Source of the DNA: JAWLHK01 sp041690355 [NCBI: bacterium]
Lineage (GTDB): Bacteria; J088; JAWLBW01
Assembly: GCA_041690355.1 (NCBI GenBank)
Contig: JAWLHK010000015.1
Coordinates: 1-64,000, forward strand
DNA: 64,000 nt
Reading direction: 5' to 3'
The position numbers were made by a program, and so were the translations under genes. Of the stretch, positions 44,682 through 54,212 are shown in pieces. Each line of letters opens with the position of its first letter. Position 1 is the stretch's first letter. The notes under the pieces are model-generated. The model made no database searches, was not told where the DNA came from, and worked only from the letters and a program-made list of their open reading frames with translations.

Positions 44682-45989
44682 TCAGCCCGTGGCCCGCAGC
44701 ATGCGCATCCCCTTGTGGATCCCATCCACCACGGGTTCGACGAGTTCAGGGGATACTTGTTCCGTCAGCGTCTTGGCAAATGCGGGGAGGGTTGCCGCCC
44801 GAGCCTCGATGTCCTGGAGGAGCTCTTCGAAATCTATCAGGGGAAAGCCTGCCGCGCGTGCGGTCTGTGTCCAGTGTCGGCGCTGGATATCTGCGAGTCG
44901 ATAGTGGCGCCGCTCGCCGATAGCCATGGCGAGCCTGGCTTCCTTGATCTCCAGCTGTCGTGCGGCAAGGGCGGGGTGCACGGTCATGATGTCGTACAGG
45001 GGCGTCAGGCAGAAGCCGCCCGGGCGAAGAAAGATGCTGAAGTTCTTGGCGTGTCCGTCGATGGCGCCAAGCAGGTAAAAGACCAACTGTGCCCGCAGGA
45101 AGGATATCCGGTCGTGATCGCGGTAATCGGATGCGTCCAGGAACCCCAGGATGGCGGAAATGCCGGGGCCTCCCTCGGCTTCGTACTTGCGCGTCGGCGA
45201 TTCGCCCAGTGCCTGGCAGAGGTCCTCCTGGGGAACGCGGTGCAGGACAGTGCCCTCGGCGTTCCACCGTCTGTCGAAACGTTCGACCACCAGGCACGAA
45301 AGCCCGTCAAACTCGGCGAGCTCCGCGGTCGCCACGTCCAGACCGAACCAGGATGCGAACCGCAGGCAAAGCCACTCGTTCGCCGGACTCTGTCGAAGGT
45401 CGATTCCGTTAGGCAGAAGTCCGATCGCCGGCTTGAGAATGTGCGACGTCGGTGTGGTGCCATGCGGTTCATGCCAGGCGCCATTCATTCGAAGCAGGGC
45501 CGTCTTTTCCTGGGCGCCGGCCAGTGAAATTCGAAATCCGGCATCAGGTCGAACGCCCAGAGGCGAGGTTTGCAGGTTGCGCAGCCTCTCACCGATCTCC
45601 TTGTCTGAAAGAGGTGATGCGTCGACTTCGTCCGGGGAGACTCGTTCGATTTCATCCGGCAGGAATTGCAGGGCGCCCACGCAGTCGCGCCCGATAGCGG
45701 CCAGGAGCTCGAATGGGCCGGTGCCGTCGGCCCGCGTCTTCTCGGCCAGCCGGCGCCGGAAGCGATCATTGTCGGGAAGTAGATTGTCGAAGAAGGCGTA
45801 GACGGTCGCTCCCCGCCATGGGTCTTCCCGCAGAGGCAGCGAGAGCGAGACCGGCACGGCGTCGTCTCGCTGCAGCCAGTCGGACGCGTACTGAAACGAC
45901 AATGCCCCGGCGGTCTCGCGCACCAGGCGGCCGACGCGGTCGCCGTTCAGAAACACCCCCAGAGCCCGGCGTTTAGGACGTCGGCCCAT
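44682..45989 (-). CDS. hipA: HipA-family serine/threonine kinase toxin
   Basis: The 435-residue product has the HipA N-terminal domain (VFLNGDRVGRLVRETAGALS, LPLREDPWRGATVYAFFDNL). The ejectable loop is RISLAGAQEKTALL with Ser155 at the autophosphorylation position. The kinase core follows: GTTPTSHILKPAIG, LSCLVVERFDRRW, catalytic Asp in YLLGAIDGHAKNFSIFL and the metal Asp in LTPLYDIMTVHP. In E. coli HipA phosphorylates GltX and induces persistence. It overlaps hipB by 17 bp and is transcribed with it. Confidence 0.92.
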   Translation of the reverse strand: MGRRPKRRALGVFLNGDRVGRLVRETAGALSFQYASDWLQRDDAVPVSLSLPLREDPWRGATVYAFFDNLLPDNDRFRRRLAEKTRADGTGPFELLAAIGRDCVGALQFLPDEIERVSPDEVDASPLSDKEIGERLRNLQTSPLGVRPDAGFRISLAGAQEKTALLRMNGAWHEPHGTTPTSHILKPAIGLLPNGIDLRQSPANEWLCLRFASWFGLDVATAELAEFDGLSCLVVERFDRRWNAEGTVLHRVPQEDLCQALGESPTRKYEAEGGPGISAILGFLDASDYRDHDRISFLRAQLVFYLLGAIDGHAKNFSIFLRPGGFCLTPLYDIMTVHPALAARQLEIKEARLAMAIGERRHYRLADIQRRHWTQTARAAGFPLIDFEELLQDIEARAATLPAFAKTLTEQVSPELVEPVVDGIHKGMRMLRATG

Positions 45990-46227
45990 CGGTGCCCTTC
46001 TTGCGGCGCCGAACGACGAGTTCCAGATCCAGAGCCGCGAGTACGCGGAACAGGGTTCCCAAGCGAACGCCCGATGCCCCTCTTTCGAGCGTAGAAATGG
46101 CGCCCTGTTTGACTCCGGCGCGGGAACCGATTGCTGCCTGGGTCGCGTTGGCTTGACGTCGGAAGCGAAGCAGCGCGTTTCCGAGTTGACCAGCGCTACG
46201 GATCGGTATATTGAGGTCCTCTTTCAT
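45973..46227 (-). CDS. hipB: HipB-type XRE antitoxin and autorepressor
   Basis: The product is 84 residues from the ATG at 46227, preceded by GAAGGG. An HTH domain covers LGNALLRFRRQANATQAAIG, SRAGVKQGAISTLERGASGV and RLGTLFRVLAALDLELVVRR, followed by a basic tail. HipB neutralises HipA and binds operators upstream of the operon. The start codon itself is overlapped by the outermost of three operator-like sites. Confidence 0.9.
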   Translation of the reverse strand: MKEDLNIPIRSAGQLGNALLRFRRQANATQAAIGSRAGVKQGAISTLERGASGVRLGTLFRVLAALDLELVVRRRKKGTDGPTS

Positions 46228-46299
46228 TATCCCTTCAGCGGTATATTTACATTTTATCCTTTTTCGGGGATATTTCAAGCTTATCCCGTTCGTGGGATA
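46228..46299 (-). promoter_or_regulatory. Triple hip operator array (TATCC-N8-GGATA)
   Basis: Two perfect TATCC-N8-GGATA sites lie at 46255-46272 and 46282-46299, and one with a single change (TATCC-N8-GTATA) at 46228-46245, touching the hipB start. Centres are exactly 27 bp apart. This is the operator recognised by E. coli HipB. Confidence 0.92.
46251..46278 (-). promoter_or_regulatory. hipBA promoter
   Basis: On the minus strand TTGAAA (46273-46278) and TAAAAT (46251-46256) are 16 bp apart. The middle operator occupies precisely the spacer, so repressor binding would block RNA polymerase. Confidence 0.75.
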
Positions 46300-46460
46300 T
46301 CCGGCTGGTCAATCCGGGTCTTCGGGGGAGCTTGAAGCGTACCAGGCTGTGGTTCTCAGAATGCAGACTGAACGGCGGTGCGATGCGAAGGCTTGGGCAT
46401 TCCGGCGATCCGTTGCTACACTGAAGGTTTCCACTTTCTTTACCAAGGCAATCCGTCGCC

Positions 46461-48185
46461 ATGCGCTACGCCAGTCTGCTCATTCCCACGCTGAAGGAAA
46501 CCCCCAAGGAAGCCGAGATCGTCAGCCATCAACTGATGATGCGCGCCGGCATGATCCGCCGCGTCGCCGCGGGTATCTATGAATACCTGCCGCTCGGGCT
46601 GCGCGTCCTGCGCAATGTGGAGACCATCCTGCGCGAAGAGCTGAACCGCGCCGGGTGCCAGGAGGTTCTGCTGCCCATGGTCATCCCGGCCGAACTCTGG
46701 CAGGAGAGCGGCCGCTGGGAATTCTACGGCAAGGAGCTGCTGCGCCTCAAGGATCGGCACGATCGGGAATACTGCCTGGGACCGACGCACGAGGAAGTCA
46801 TGACCGACCTGGTGCGCCGCGAGGTCAATTCCTACCGCCAGCTGCCCCTGAACCTCTATCAGATTCAGACCAAGTTCCGTGACGAGATCCGCCCGCGCTT
46901 CGGGCTCATGCGCGGGCGCGAGTTCCTCATGAAAGACGGCTACTCGTTCGACGTCGACGAGGCCGGCCTCGATAAATCCTATGATGCGATGTACGAGGCG
47001 TACTCCCGCATCTTCCGCCGCTGCGGGCTCGACTTTCGCGCCGTCGAGGCCGACACGGGGGCCATCGGGGGCAAGTCGAGCCACGAGTTCATGGTGCTTG
47101 CCGAATCGGGGGAAGACGCGGTTTTCAGCTGCACGCATGCGGAATGCCGTTACGGCGCGAACGCTGAAAAGGCCGAGAGCCGGATGGCGTGGTCGGCTGG
47201 CACCCCCGTATCCGCCCCGATGGAGACGGTCGACACGCCGAACGTGGGGACGATTGAGGACGTCGCGAAGTTCCTTTCCCGTCCGGCTGCGGATTTCATC
47301 AAGACGCTCGTCTACGATACCGACCAGGGGCCGCTCGTCGTGCTCATCCGCGGCGATCAGACGGTGAACGAGGCCAAGGTGGCCGCCCGCCTCGGGCTGA
47401 ACCGGCTCGAGATGGCTTCAGATCGGCTCGTCGAGGAGGTGACCGGCGCGCCGGTCGGTTTCGCCGGGCCGGTCGGGCTGAAGAACGTGCGCATCGTCGC
47501 CGACCACAGCGTGTCGTCCATCGCCGATGCGGTGACCGGCGCCAACGAGAAGGACAAGCACCTCGTGCACGTTGTTGCCGGACGCGACTTCCCGATCGAG
47601 CGGACCGACGACTTTCGCCTCGTGCAGGTCGGCGAGGCGTGTCCGCGGTGCGAGCAGGGTACGCTGCGCCAGGATCGCGGCGTTGAAGTCGGCCACATCT
47701 TCAAGCTCGGGCTCAAATACAGCGAGAAACTGCAGTGCAACTTTCTCGATCGCGACGGTCAGCTTCAGCCGATGGTCATGGGCACCTACGGCATCGGCGT
47801 CGGGCGCACCGCGGCGGCGAGCATCGAGCAGAACCACGACGACAAGGGGATCATCTGGTCCGTCAATCTGGCCCCGTTTCCCGTCCAGCTGGTTCCGCTC
47901 GGCACCGGCGACGCCCTCGCGAAGGCCGTCGAGATCGAGAAGGAACTTGCCGCCCTGGGCATCGAGTGTCTGGTCGACGATCGCGAAGAGCGTCCGGGGG
48001 TCAAGTTCAACGACGCCGACCTCATCGGCATTCCGTTGCGCGTGACCATCGGCGAGAAGGGGCTCAAGGAGGGGATTACCGAGCTCAAGCTGCGCCGTTC
48101 GGGCGAGATGGAGAAGATACCCGTGGCCGACACGGCGCGCGTCGTGCGCGAACGGATCGAGGCCCTGCGCGCGGAGTCGGCGTGA
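46461..48185 (+). CDS. proS: Prolyl-tRNA synthetase (bacterial type with editing domain)
   Basis: The 574-residue product charges tRNA-Pro. Class-II motif 1 is in MIRRVAAGIYEYLPLGLRVL, motif 2 around FRDEIRPRFGLMRGREFLMK and motif 3 in VMGTYGIGVGRTAAASIEQN. An INS/YbaK editing domain (about residues 225-405; FIKTLVYDTDQGPLVVLIRG, VGPVGLKNVRIVADHSVSS) sits between motifs 2 and 3, so it should clear Ala-tRNA-Pro. The anticodon-binding domain (CLVDDREERPGVKFNDADLI) ends the protein. Divergent from hipBA. Confidence 0.97.
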   Translation: MRYASLLIPTLKETPKEAEIVSHQLMMRAGMIRRVAAGIYEYLPLGLRVLRNVETILREELNRAGCQEVLLPMVIPAELWQESGRWEFYGKELLRLKDRHDREYCLGPTHEEVMTDLVRREVNSYRQLPLNLYQIQTKFRDEIRPRFGLMRGREFLMKDGYSFDVDEAGLDKSYDAMYEAYSRIFRRCGLDFRAVEADTGAIGGKSSHEFMVLAESGEDAVFSCTHAECRYGANAEKAESRMAWSAGTPVSAPMETVDTPNVGTIEDVAKFLSRPAADFIKTLVYDTDQGPLVVLIRGDQTVNEAKVAARLGLNRLEMASDRLVEEVTGAPVGFAGPVGLKNVRIVADHSVSSIADAVTGANEKDKHLVHVVAGRDFPIERTDDFRLVQVGEACPRCEQGTLRQDRGVEVGHIFKLGLKYSEKLQCNFLDRDGQLQPMVMGTYGIGVGRTAAASIEQNHDDKGIIWSVNLAPFPVQLVPLGTGDALAKAVEIEKELAALGIECLVDDREERPGVKFNDADLIGIPLRVTIGEKGLKEGITELKLRRSGEMEKIPVADTARVVRERIEALRAESA

Positions 48186-48226
48186 GCGGCTTCGGCCGAT
48201 TCGCCGCTCTGCCCGGTCTGTGGTAA

Positions 48227-49612
<1,386 letters not shown>

Positions 49613-49960
49613 GCTGCGCTTCAGTCGTCAGTCAGCAGTCATCAGTCTGCCGTGCGCAGCAGTCCACCGTTCGTGTCGAGCCGACGGTGGGCGGCAGCGC
49701 CGGACACGACGGCGAGACAGGCCCGTGGATACCCATGTGCGCCCCCTCGCTGTCGGCCGGAATTGATCCCGACGAACGGAGGGACCTTCTCTACGGCCCG
49801 TCAGCTCGGGACGAACGGTGAAGTCGTCGATCGCCAATTGACGCCCTCTCGCTGTCGCCCTCCACTCTGTTTCGCGCTGTCCGCTCGAGGCGAACGGGGT
49901 ACTCGCCCGCAAATCGTCAATCGTAAATTGTAAATCGTCAATTGTCCTGACTCGTCACTT
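49613..49960. other. Intergenic repeat tracts
   Basis: This gap holds CAGTCGTCAGTCAGCAGTCA-like units just after purA and CGTCAATCGTAAATTGTAAA-like units at its far end. The middle (49700-49900) shows no recognisable gene. Confidence 0.6.
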
Positions 49961-50566
49961 TCAGGGACGCCCCTCGGTTCCTTCGGCCGTCGCAGGAGGG
50001 TGCTGTTTCTCCTGCGCTCGGATGCGCGCGGCGACGCGGTCGACGAAGGAATCCGTAAAACGGTCAACGGCGTCCCAGTCGGTGAACTCGAAGTCTGCGT
50101 CGGTATCCGTCGGCCCGCCTTTGCGACGGGTAATCAGCTTCATGATGAAGCGCTTGAAGAAATCGTACTGCGTGTAGAGCAGGGCGCCCGCCAGCGAGAG
50201 GGTCTCCTGCGGCTTCCACCCGGTCGCATCCTCGAATTCCCGCATGTATCGTTCGGCCTCTTCCCGGTCTTCGGCTTCGTCGCCGGCGGCGGCCAGCGAG
50301 ACCGATAGGAAAGCGTTCGGACGCAGGTCGAGGTTCCGGCGGTTGTCTTCGACGAACTGGCGCAGCGCGGGCTGATGCTTGCCCTGATGCACCGAGCCGG
50401 CGACGAGCACGGCATCGGGATCGCCCGCGAACGCGTCTTCATCCCGGTTACTGCTGTCGAAGAGGATCGCATCCTCGTCCCGTTCGCGAATTCGGTCTGC
50501 AATGCGGGCGACGATCTTTCGGGTCTGCCCCTCGGTGGTGCCGTAGGCGATGAGAAATCTGGCCAT
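49961..50566 (-). CDS. HemG-like flavodoxin-domain protein
   Basis: The 201-residue product has the flavodoxin FMN loop in LIAYGTTEGQTRKIVARIAD. AVLVAGSVHQGKHQPALRQF follows, and late comes LYTQYDFFKRFIMKLITRRK with TDTDADFEFTDWDAVDRFT. That ending is characteristic of menaquinone-dependent protoporphyrinogen oxidase HemG and its relatives. An oxidoreductase role with FMN is well supported; a specific heme role is an inference, since no other heme gene is nearby. Start at the ATG 50566. Confidence 0.78.
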   Translation of the reverse strand: MARFLIAYGTTEGQTRKIVARIADRIRERDEDAILFDSSNRDEDAFAGDPDAVLVAGSVHQGKHQPALRQFVEDNRRNLDLRPNAFLSVSLAAAGDEAEDREEAERYMREFEDATGWKPQETLSLAGALLYTQYDFFKRFIMKLITRRKGGPTDTDADFEFTDWDAVDRFTDSFVDRVAARIRAQEKQHPPATAEGTEGRP

Positions 50567-51007
50567 GGTTACCTCGCTGCAGTCACGATAGCGTCTGCCG
50601 CGCCATCGCGGAATGCCGGGAGCCTGGCAGGTCACGGCGTACGGCTTGGCCGCCGTGGTTCCCTGGAACCGCGGAGGGAAGGCCGAAGGGCATTTCCCAC
50701 GCGGAGGCGCGGAGTCGCGGAGAGAAACAAGAACCCGATTCAATTTCGGAAACAAGTACCAGATAGGCATGAAACTATTTCGAGATTACGCTGGTCCGAA
50801 ATAGACCGCTCGCCCCTTGAGGAGCCGGGCCATGAGAATCGAAATTCAGTCCAGCGTCCTTGTCTCCGGCAAAGATGAAAGTGCCAATCTGCTGGAATTC
50901 CGTCTGGTTTCTCCTCGCCGCGTCTCCGCGCCTCCGCGTGGAATGTTTTTGGTCCTTCAGCCCTTCAGCCTCCGCTATACTGTTTGTGCTATCTTCGAGG
51001 AGAGCTC
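50567..51007. other. Intergenic region with dispersed repeats
   Basis: It holds CGCGGAGGCGCGGAGTCGCG and its inverse CGCGTCTCCGCGCCTCCGCG about 220 bp apart, related to the CTCCGCGGCTCCGCGCCTCC motif of the island border. No gene is supported. Confidence 0.55.
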
Positions 51008-52108
51008 ATGCTTCGTCGCCTGCTTCTGCCCCTCCTGTTGCTGACCGCCGCCTGCGAAGAGGAACCGCTGCGGGATCCCTTCGTTCAAGTCGCCGACCCG
51101 GGGCCGTGGACCGCGGTGGCGGTCGGCGGCGAGCAATCCTGCGGATTGAAGACCGACCAGAGCCTCTGGTGCTGGGGCGACTACGGCGTGGTCCGCGGCA
51201 ACACGGCGTACCGCACCAAGCCGGTGCGCGTCGACGCGCCGGCCCGATGGTCGCAGATCTCCCTCGGCAACGGCATGGGTTGCGGCGTGAGCGACGACGC
51301 CCGGCTGTACTGTTGGGGAAATCTGCCGGTGCCAGGCGGTAGCGAGTTCGCCGGCGCGCCGAAGCCCGAAGACTTTCCCGAACCCGTCAGCGCGGTATCC
51401 GTCGGCGAAGGGCACTGGTGCGTCGTGACGACCGCCAACGGCGTCTTCTGCCGCGGCCGCATCTGGATGAACGGCAGCCGCGCCGACGCCCTCGCTCCCG
51501 AGCCGGCGTTCGTGCGCGCCCTGGCGGTTGCATCAGGCCGCGGCTTCGCGTGCGCCATCGACCTGGAGCGGCAGATGCAGTGCTGGTCCTCCGGAGACGT
51601 ATACGGCGACGGCGCGACCATCGTCACCTCCGCGGTACGGGGCTGGTCTTCGGCAGGCGCTGGTCGCGAGTTCATCTGCGCGGTCGACCTCGATCGCAAA
51701 CTCTGGTGCTGGGGAGCGACCCCGTTCCACTACGACGATCTGTATTCGCAGCACTTTGAGACGCTGCCCGAAAAGATCGACGACGCCGACTGGCTCCACT
51801 TCGCCGGCGGTTGGCAGCACGCCTGTGGCATCCGCGCCGACGGCGGGCTCTACTGCTGGGGGATGAACACCGACGGGCAGCTCGCGTTCGGCTGGGGCGG
51901 CACCGAGGACGCGTTTGTTTCAGAACCGCGTAAAGTGGGCTCTGCGCAATGGGCGCAGGTTGCGGTCGGCTTCTCGCACACCTGCGCGCTCAAGTCTGAC
52001 GCTACGATCTGGTGCGCCGGACAGAACAGTGAAGGGCAGCTCGGCATCGGGGTCACCGACGAGGGCGAGTATCCCGACGGCGGCGGGGGCGGCGGATGGG
52101 ACGATTAG
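51008..52108 (+). CDS. RCC1-repeat lipoprotein
   Basis: The product is 366 residues from the ATG at 51008, preceded by GAGGAG. A lipobox (LLLTAAC) ends the signal peptide. The mature part is a seven-bladed RCC1-type propeller whose blades repeat a C-G/A-x-x-x-D-x-x-x-x-CWG scheme: SCGLKTDQSLWCWGDYG, GCGVSDDARLYCWGN, ACAIDLERQMQCW, ICAVDLDRKLWCWG, ACGIRADGGLYCWG, TCALKSDATIWCAG. Paired Cys in each blade suggest disulfides on the cell surface. It ends in a Gly-rich tail. Ligand unknown. Confidence 0.85.
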   Translation: MLRRLLLPLLLLTAACEEEPLRDPFVQVADPGPWTAVAVGGEQSCGLKTDQSLWCWGDYGVVRGNTAYRTKPVRVDAPARWSQISLGNGMGCGVSDDARLYCWGNLPVPGGSEFAGAPKPEDFPEPVSAVSVGEGHWCVVTTANGVFCRGRIWMNGSRADALAPEPAFVRALAVASGRGFACAIDLERQMQCWSSGDVYGDGATIVTSAVRGWSSAGAGREFICAVDLDRKLWCWGATPFHYDDLYSQHFETLPEKIDDADWLHFAGGWQHACGIRADGGLYCWGMNTDGQLAFGWGGTEDAFVSEPRKVGSAQWAQVAVGFSHTCALKSDATIWCAGQNSEGQLGIGVTDEGEYPDGGGGGGWDD

Positions 52109-52220
52109 AAATGACGAGTGACGAGTGACGAGTGACGAATTTCGGCAAGGGCGTGGGAACCTTCCTCAGTGCTTGGCGCTCGGCGCTTGGCGCTCGGCGC
52201 CTTGGCGCTTTGCCCGTGAC
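52109..52220. repeat. Composite low-complexity repeat, second copy
   Basis: GTGACGA units, then GGCAAGGG...GGGAACC, then GCTTGGCGCTCGGCGCTTGG units, and GTGACGAGTG again. Same order as at 27067-27224. Confidence 0.8.
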
Positions 52221-52326
52221 GAGTGAATCAGAGCATGGACGGCTCACGACTTTTCCGATCCGCTCCAAGGCCCCTAAGCCGATTCTGCATTTCCGTGTGA
52301 ACCCCGCCCGAGCGTCAACTTGCGTA

Positions 52327-52779
52327 TCAGGATGCCGACGCCCATTTCCGAAGACGCACGTCAAAATTCGCTTCGAAGTCGAGCACCAGGGACTTGTTGC
52401 GATATGCCGGGCAGAGCCGGCACCGATTGCGCGCGCCGTCTTTGTCGGCGCAGGCAAGCCAGCAGATCGCTTCGCGGGTCTCATCGCCGCAAGCCTCGCC
52501 CAGTTCGTCGCGGCGAAGCCTCGAAAGGTTGGCAATCCTGATCAGCCAGGCCAGCCCCACCGGACCAAGGAGATTGGACCGAAGATAATCGCGAACGGCC
52601 TGCAGCCACTGAACGTCGCTGATGGAATATAGACGAAGGCCCGATGTCTCGCGGCAGGGCAGCACGATCCCGAGTTCTTCATACTGGCGCACGGTCGACT
52701 GGGACAGCCGGGCCAGGCGCGAGGCTTCTCCGATTCGCAGGATGGGGAGATTGACATCGGAGAGGATGGATTCGGTCAT
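52327..52779 (-). CDS. MerR-type regulator with four-Cys tail (1)
   Basis: The 150-residue product has a MerR winged HTH at residues 13-80 (RIGEASRLARLSQSTVRQYE, RLYSISDVQWLQAVRDYLRS). A C-terminal sensor part contains Cys in GEACGDETREAICWLA and NRCRLCPAYRNKSL. The spacing C-x8-CW ... C-x2-CP differs from SoxR (C-x2-C-x-C-x5-C) and from MerR/CueR metal sites. It lies 50 bp downstream of a paralog with the same pattern. Predicted metal or Fe-S dependent regulator; ligand unproven. Confidence 0.8.
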   Translation of the reverse strand: MTESILSDVNLPILRIGEASRLARLSQSTVRQYEELGIVLPCRETSGLRLYSISDVQWLQAVRDYLRSNLLGPVGLAWLIRIANLSRLRRDELGEACGDETREAICWLACADKDGARNRCRLCPAYRNKSLVLDFEANFDVRLRKWASAS

Positions 52780-52829
52780 AACGCTTCGAACCCCGTGATC
52801 GGAAACAGTTCAGTGAACCACAAACCCCG

Positions 52830-53282
52830 TCATCGGTCGACCCGCAGGCGAATCGAAAAGGAGGCGCACGGCGTCATCGCCATCGCCTTTCGCCGATAGG
52901 TCGGACAGCTGCGACAGACGCTTACTTCTTCGGGGTTCGCTCGCACCCGCGTCTGCCAGCAAATCGCTTCGTCGGTGCCGAAAATCGTGCAGTCGGACAG
53001 CCCCGCATACAATTGCCTGATCTCGATGCCCGGCAGGCAGCGCAGCAACTGCGCAAGGGCGTGCGGCCCCGTGTGCGTGCTTCGAAAATATTCGCGCATG
53101 GAGCGAATCCACTCGATGTCCGACAGGGAATAGAACCTTCGCCCCCTTCTCTTGTTGGGCAGAACAAGGCCCAGCGACTCGTATTGCCGGATCGAAGAAG
53201 GAGAGAGCCCGGTCAGTTTGGCGACTTCGCCAACCGTGATCATGGCCAGGTCCCGATCCTCGGTATCTTGCAACAACGGCAT
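52830..53282 (-). CDS. MerR-type regulator with four-Cys tail (2)
   Basis: The 150-residue product has a winged HTH (ITVGEVAKLTGLSPSSIRQY, RRFYSLSDIEWIRSMREYFR). A sensor part follows with SDCTIFGTDEAICWQT and SVCRSCPTYRRKAM: C-x9-CW ... C-x2-CP, aligning with the neighbouring regulator. Homology may begin at the internal Met (MITVGEV). It is divergent from the che operon, with inverted repeats in the 160-bp spacer, so it is a candidate regulator of chemotaxis genes. Confidence 0.82.
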   Translation of the reverse strand: MPLLQDTEDRDLAMITVGEVAKLTGLSPSSIRQYESLGLVLPNKRRGRRFYSLSDIEWIRSMREYFRSTHTGPHALAQLLRCLPGIEIRQLYAGLSDCTIFGTDEAICWQTRVRANPEEVSVCRSCPTYRRKAMAMTPCASFSIRLRVDR

Positions 53283-53358
53283 GGCTACAGCCTATCTGCG
53301 TTGAGAATTCTGCACAGATAGCTACCGCGCCCTGAGGAACTATCTTGCAGTTTAAATT

Positions 53359-53378
53359 GCGGCATGTCTGTTTGCCGC
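53359..53378. promoter_or_regulatory. Inverted repeat between MerR gene and che operon
   Basis: GCGGCA-N8-TGCCGC is a perfect dyad of 20 bp, 77 bp from the MerR start and 65 bp from cheY. It is accompanied by GCAGTTTAAATTGC (53347-53360) and TGGCGGTCCGCCA (53392-53404), also dyads. Likely regulator binding sites. Confidence 0.55.
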
Positions 53379-53442
53379 ACACGCAGAAAAGTGGCGGTCC
53401 GCCAAGCGGGGGGTTAAGATCGAGCCCGAATTGCGAGGCATT

Positions 53443-53814
53443 ATGGCCGACATTCTCGTCATCGATGATAGTCTGACCGCCTTCATGGGGCTCGTAAGGG
53501 ATCTCGGCGTCGACGGACACCAGGTGCGCCGATTGGACAAATTTGTCGATCTTCCGCGCGCGCTGAAGACTTGCCCGTCGCTCATTCTTCTCGATCTCGA
53601 GATGCCCGCGCTTCCCGGGCGAACGGTCGCGCAGTACATCCGGAAATACCAGCCGCGGGAGATCCCGCTCGTTCTGTACAGCTCGGTCGGCGACCAGGAA
53701 CTCGAGCAGGCCGCACGTGAAATCGGCGCTGTCGCCTGGATTCCCAAGCGGTGCACGACCGACGTGTTACGGCGGTCGGTGTCGCGGATACTGCATGCCG
53801 GGATTGCCGTATGA
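53443..53814 (+). CDS. CheY-like single-domain response regulator
   Basis: The 123-residue product is a stand-alone receiver: acidic pair in ILVIDDSLTA (D8, D9), phospho-acceptor D51 in LILLDLEMPALPG, Ser81 in VLYSSVG and Lys103 in WIPKR. First gene of the che operon, preceded by GAGG. It may be the motor-binding CheY or an adaptation regulator; the sequence does not decide this. ATGA overlap with cheW follows. Confidence 0.9.
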   Translation: MADILVIDDSLTAFMGLVRDLGVDGHQVRRLDKFVDLPRALKTCPSLILLDLEMPALPGRTVAQYIRKYQPREIPLVLYSSVGDQELEQAAREIGAVAWIPKRCTTDVLRRSVSRILHAGIAV

Positions 53815-54212
53815 GCGGCGAGCGTTTGTCGTTCCTCCTCGTGTCTGCCGCCGATCGCCGCCATCTGCTTCCGCTTACGCAGGTGCGCGAGATTCTGCCC
53901 ATGCTTGCCCTGCAGCAGCGCGAAGAGAGACGGGGGCGCTTTCAGGGCGCGATGAACCTGCGCGGCGAGATCGTGCCCGTGCTCTGCTTCGCAGAGAACG
54001 AAACACCAGTCACCCCCGCCCAGTTCATTGTCGTGCTGCTGGCCGCCGGGCGGTCGATCGGCGTCGTTGTCGATGAGGTGCACGACCTGATCACACTGCC
54101 GCCGGATGGCCTGATCCGAAGGGAGCTTGATCACGGCGACGCGATACAGCTCGCGCGAATCGGAAACGAACTTCTTTCTGTGACCGATGTCGAACGCCAT
54201 TTTCATGTCTAG
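53811..54212 (+). CDS. cheW: CheW-type coupling protein (1)
   Basis: The 133-residue product has the CheW SH3-like fold signatures: LLPLTQVREILPML, GAMNLRGEIVPVLCFAE, VVLLAAGRSIGVVVDEVHDL and ELLSVTDVERHF. It couples receptors to CheA. It starts in an ATGA overlap with cheY and overlaps the start of cheR. It differs clearly from the second CheW of the operon, which suggests different receptor partners. Confidence 0.88.
   Translation: MSGERLSFLLVSAADRRHLLPLTQVREILPMLALQQREERRGRFQGAMNLRGEIVPVLCFAENETPVTPAQFIVVLLAAGRSIGVVVDEVHDLITLPPDGLIRRELDHGDAIQLARIGNELLSVTDVERHFHV

Noticed and set aside
44501-44725. 74-codon minus frame between hipA and the aldolase-like gene
   Set aside because: Partly antisense shadow, no ribosome site and no recognisable homology.
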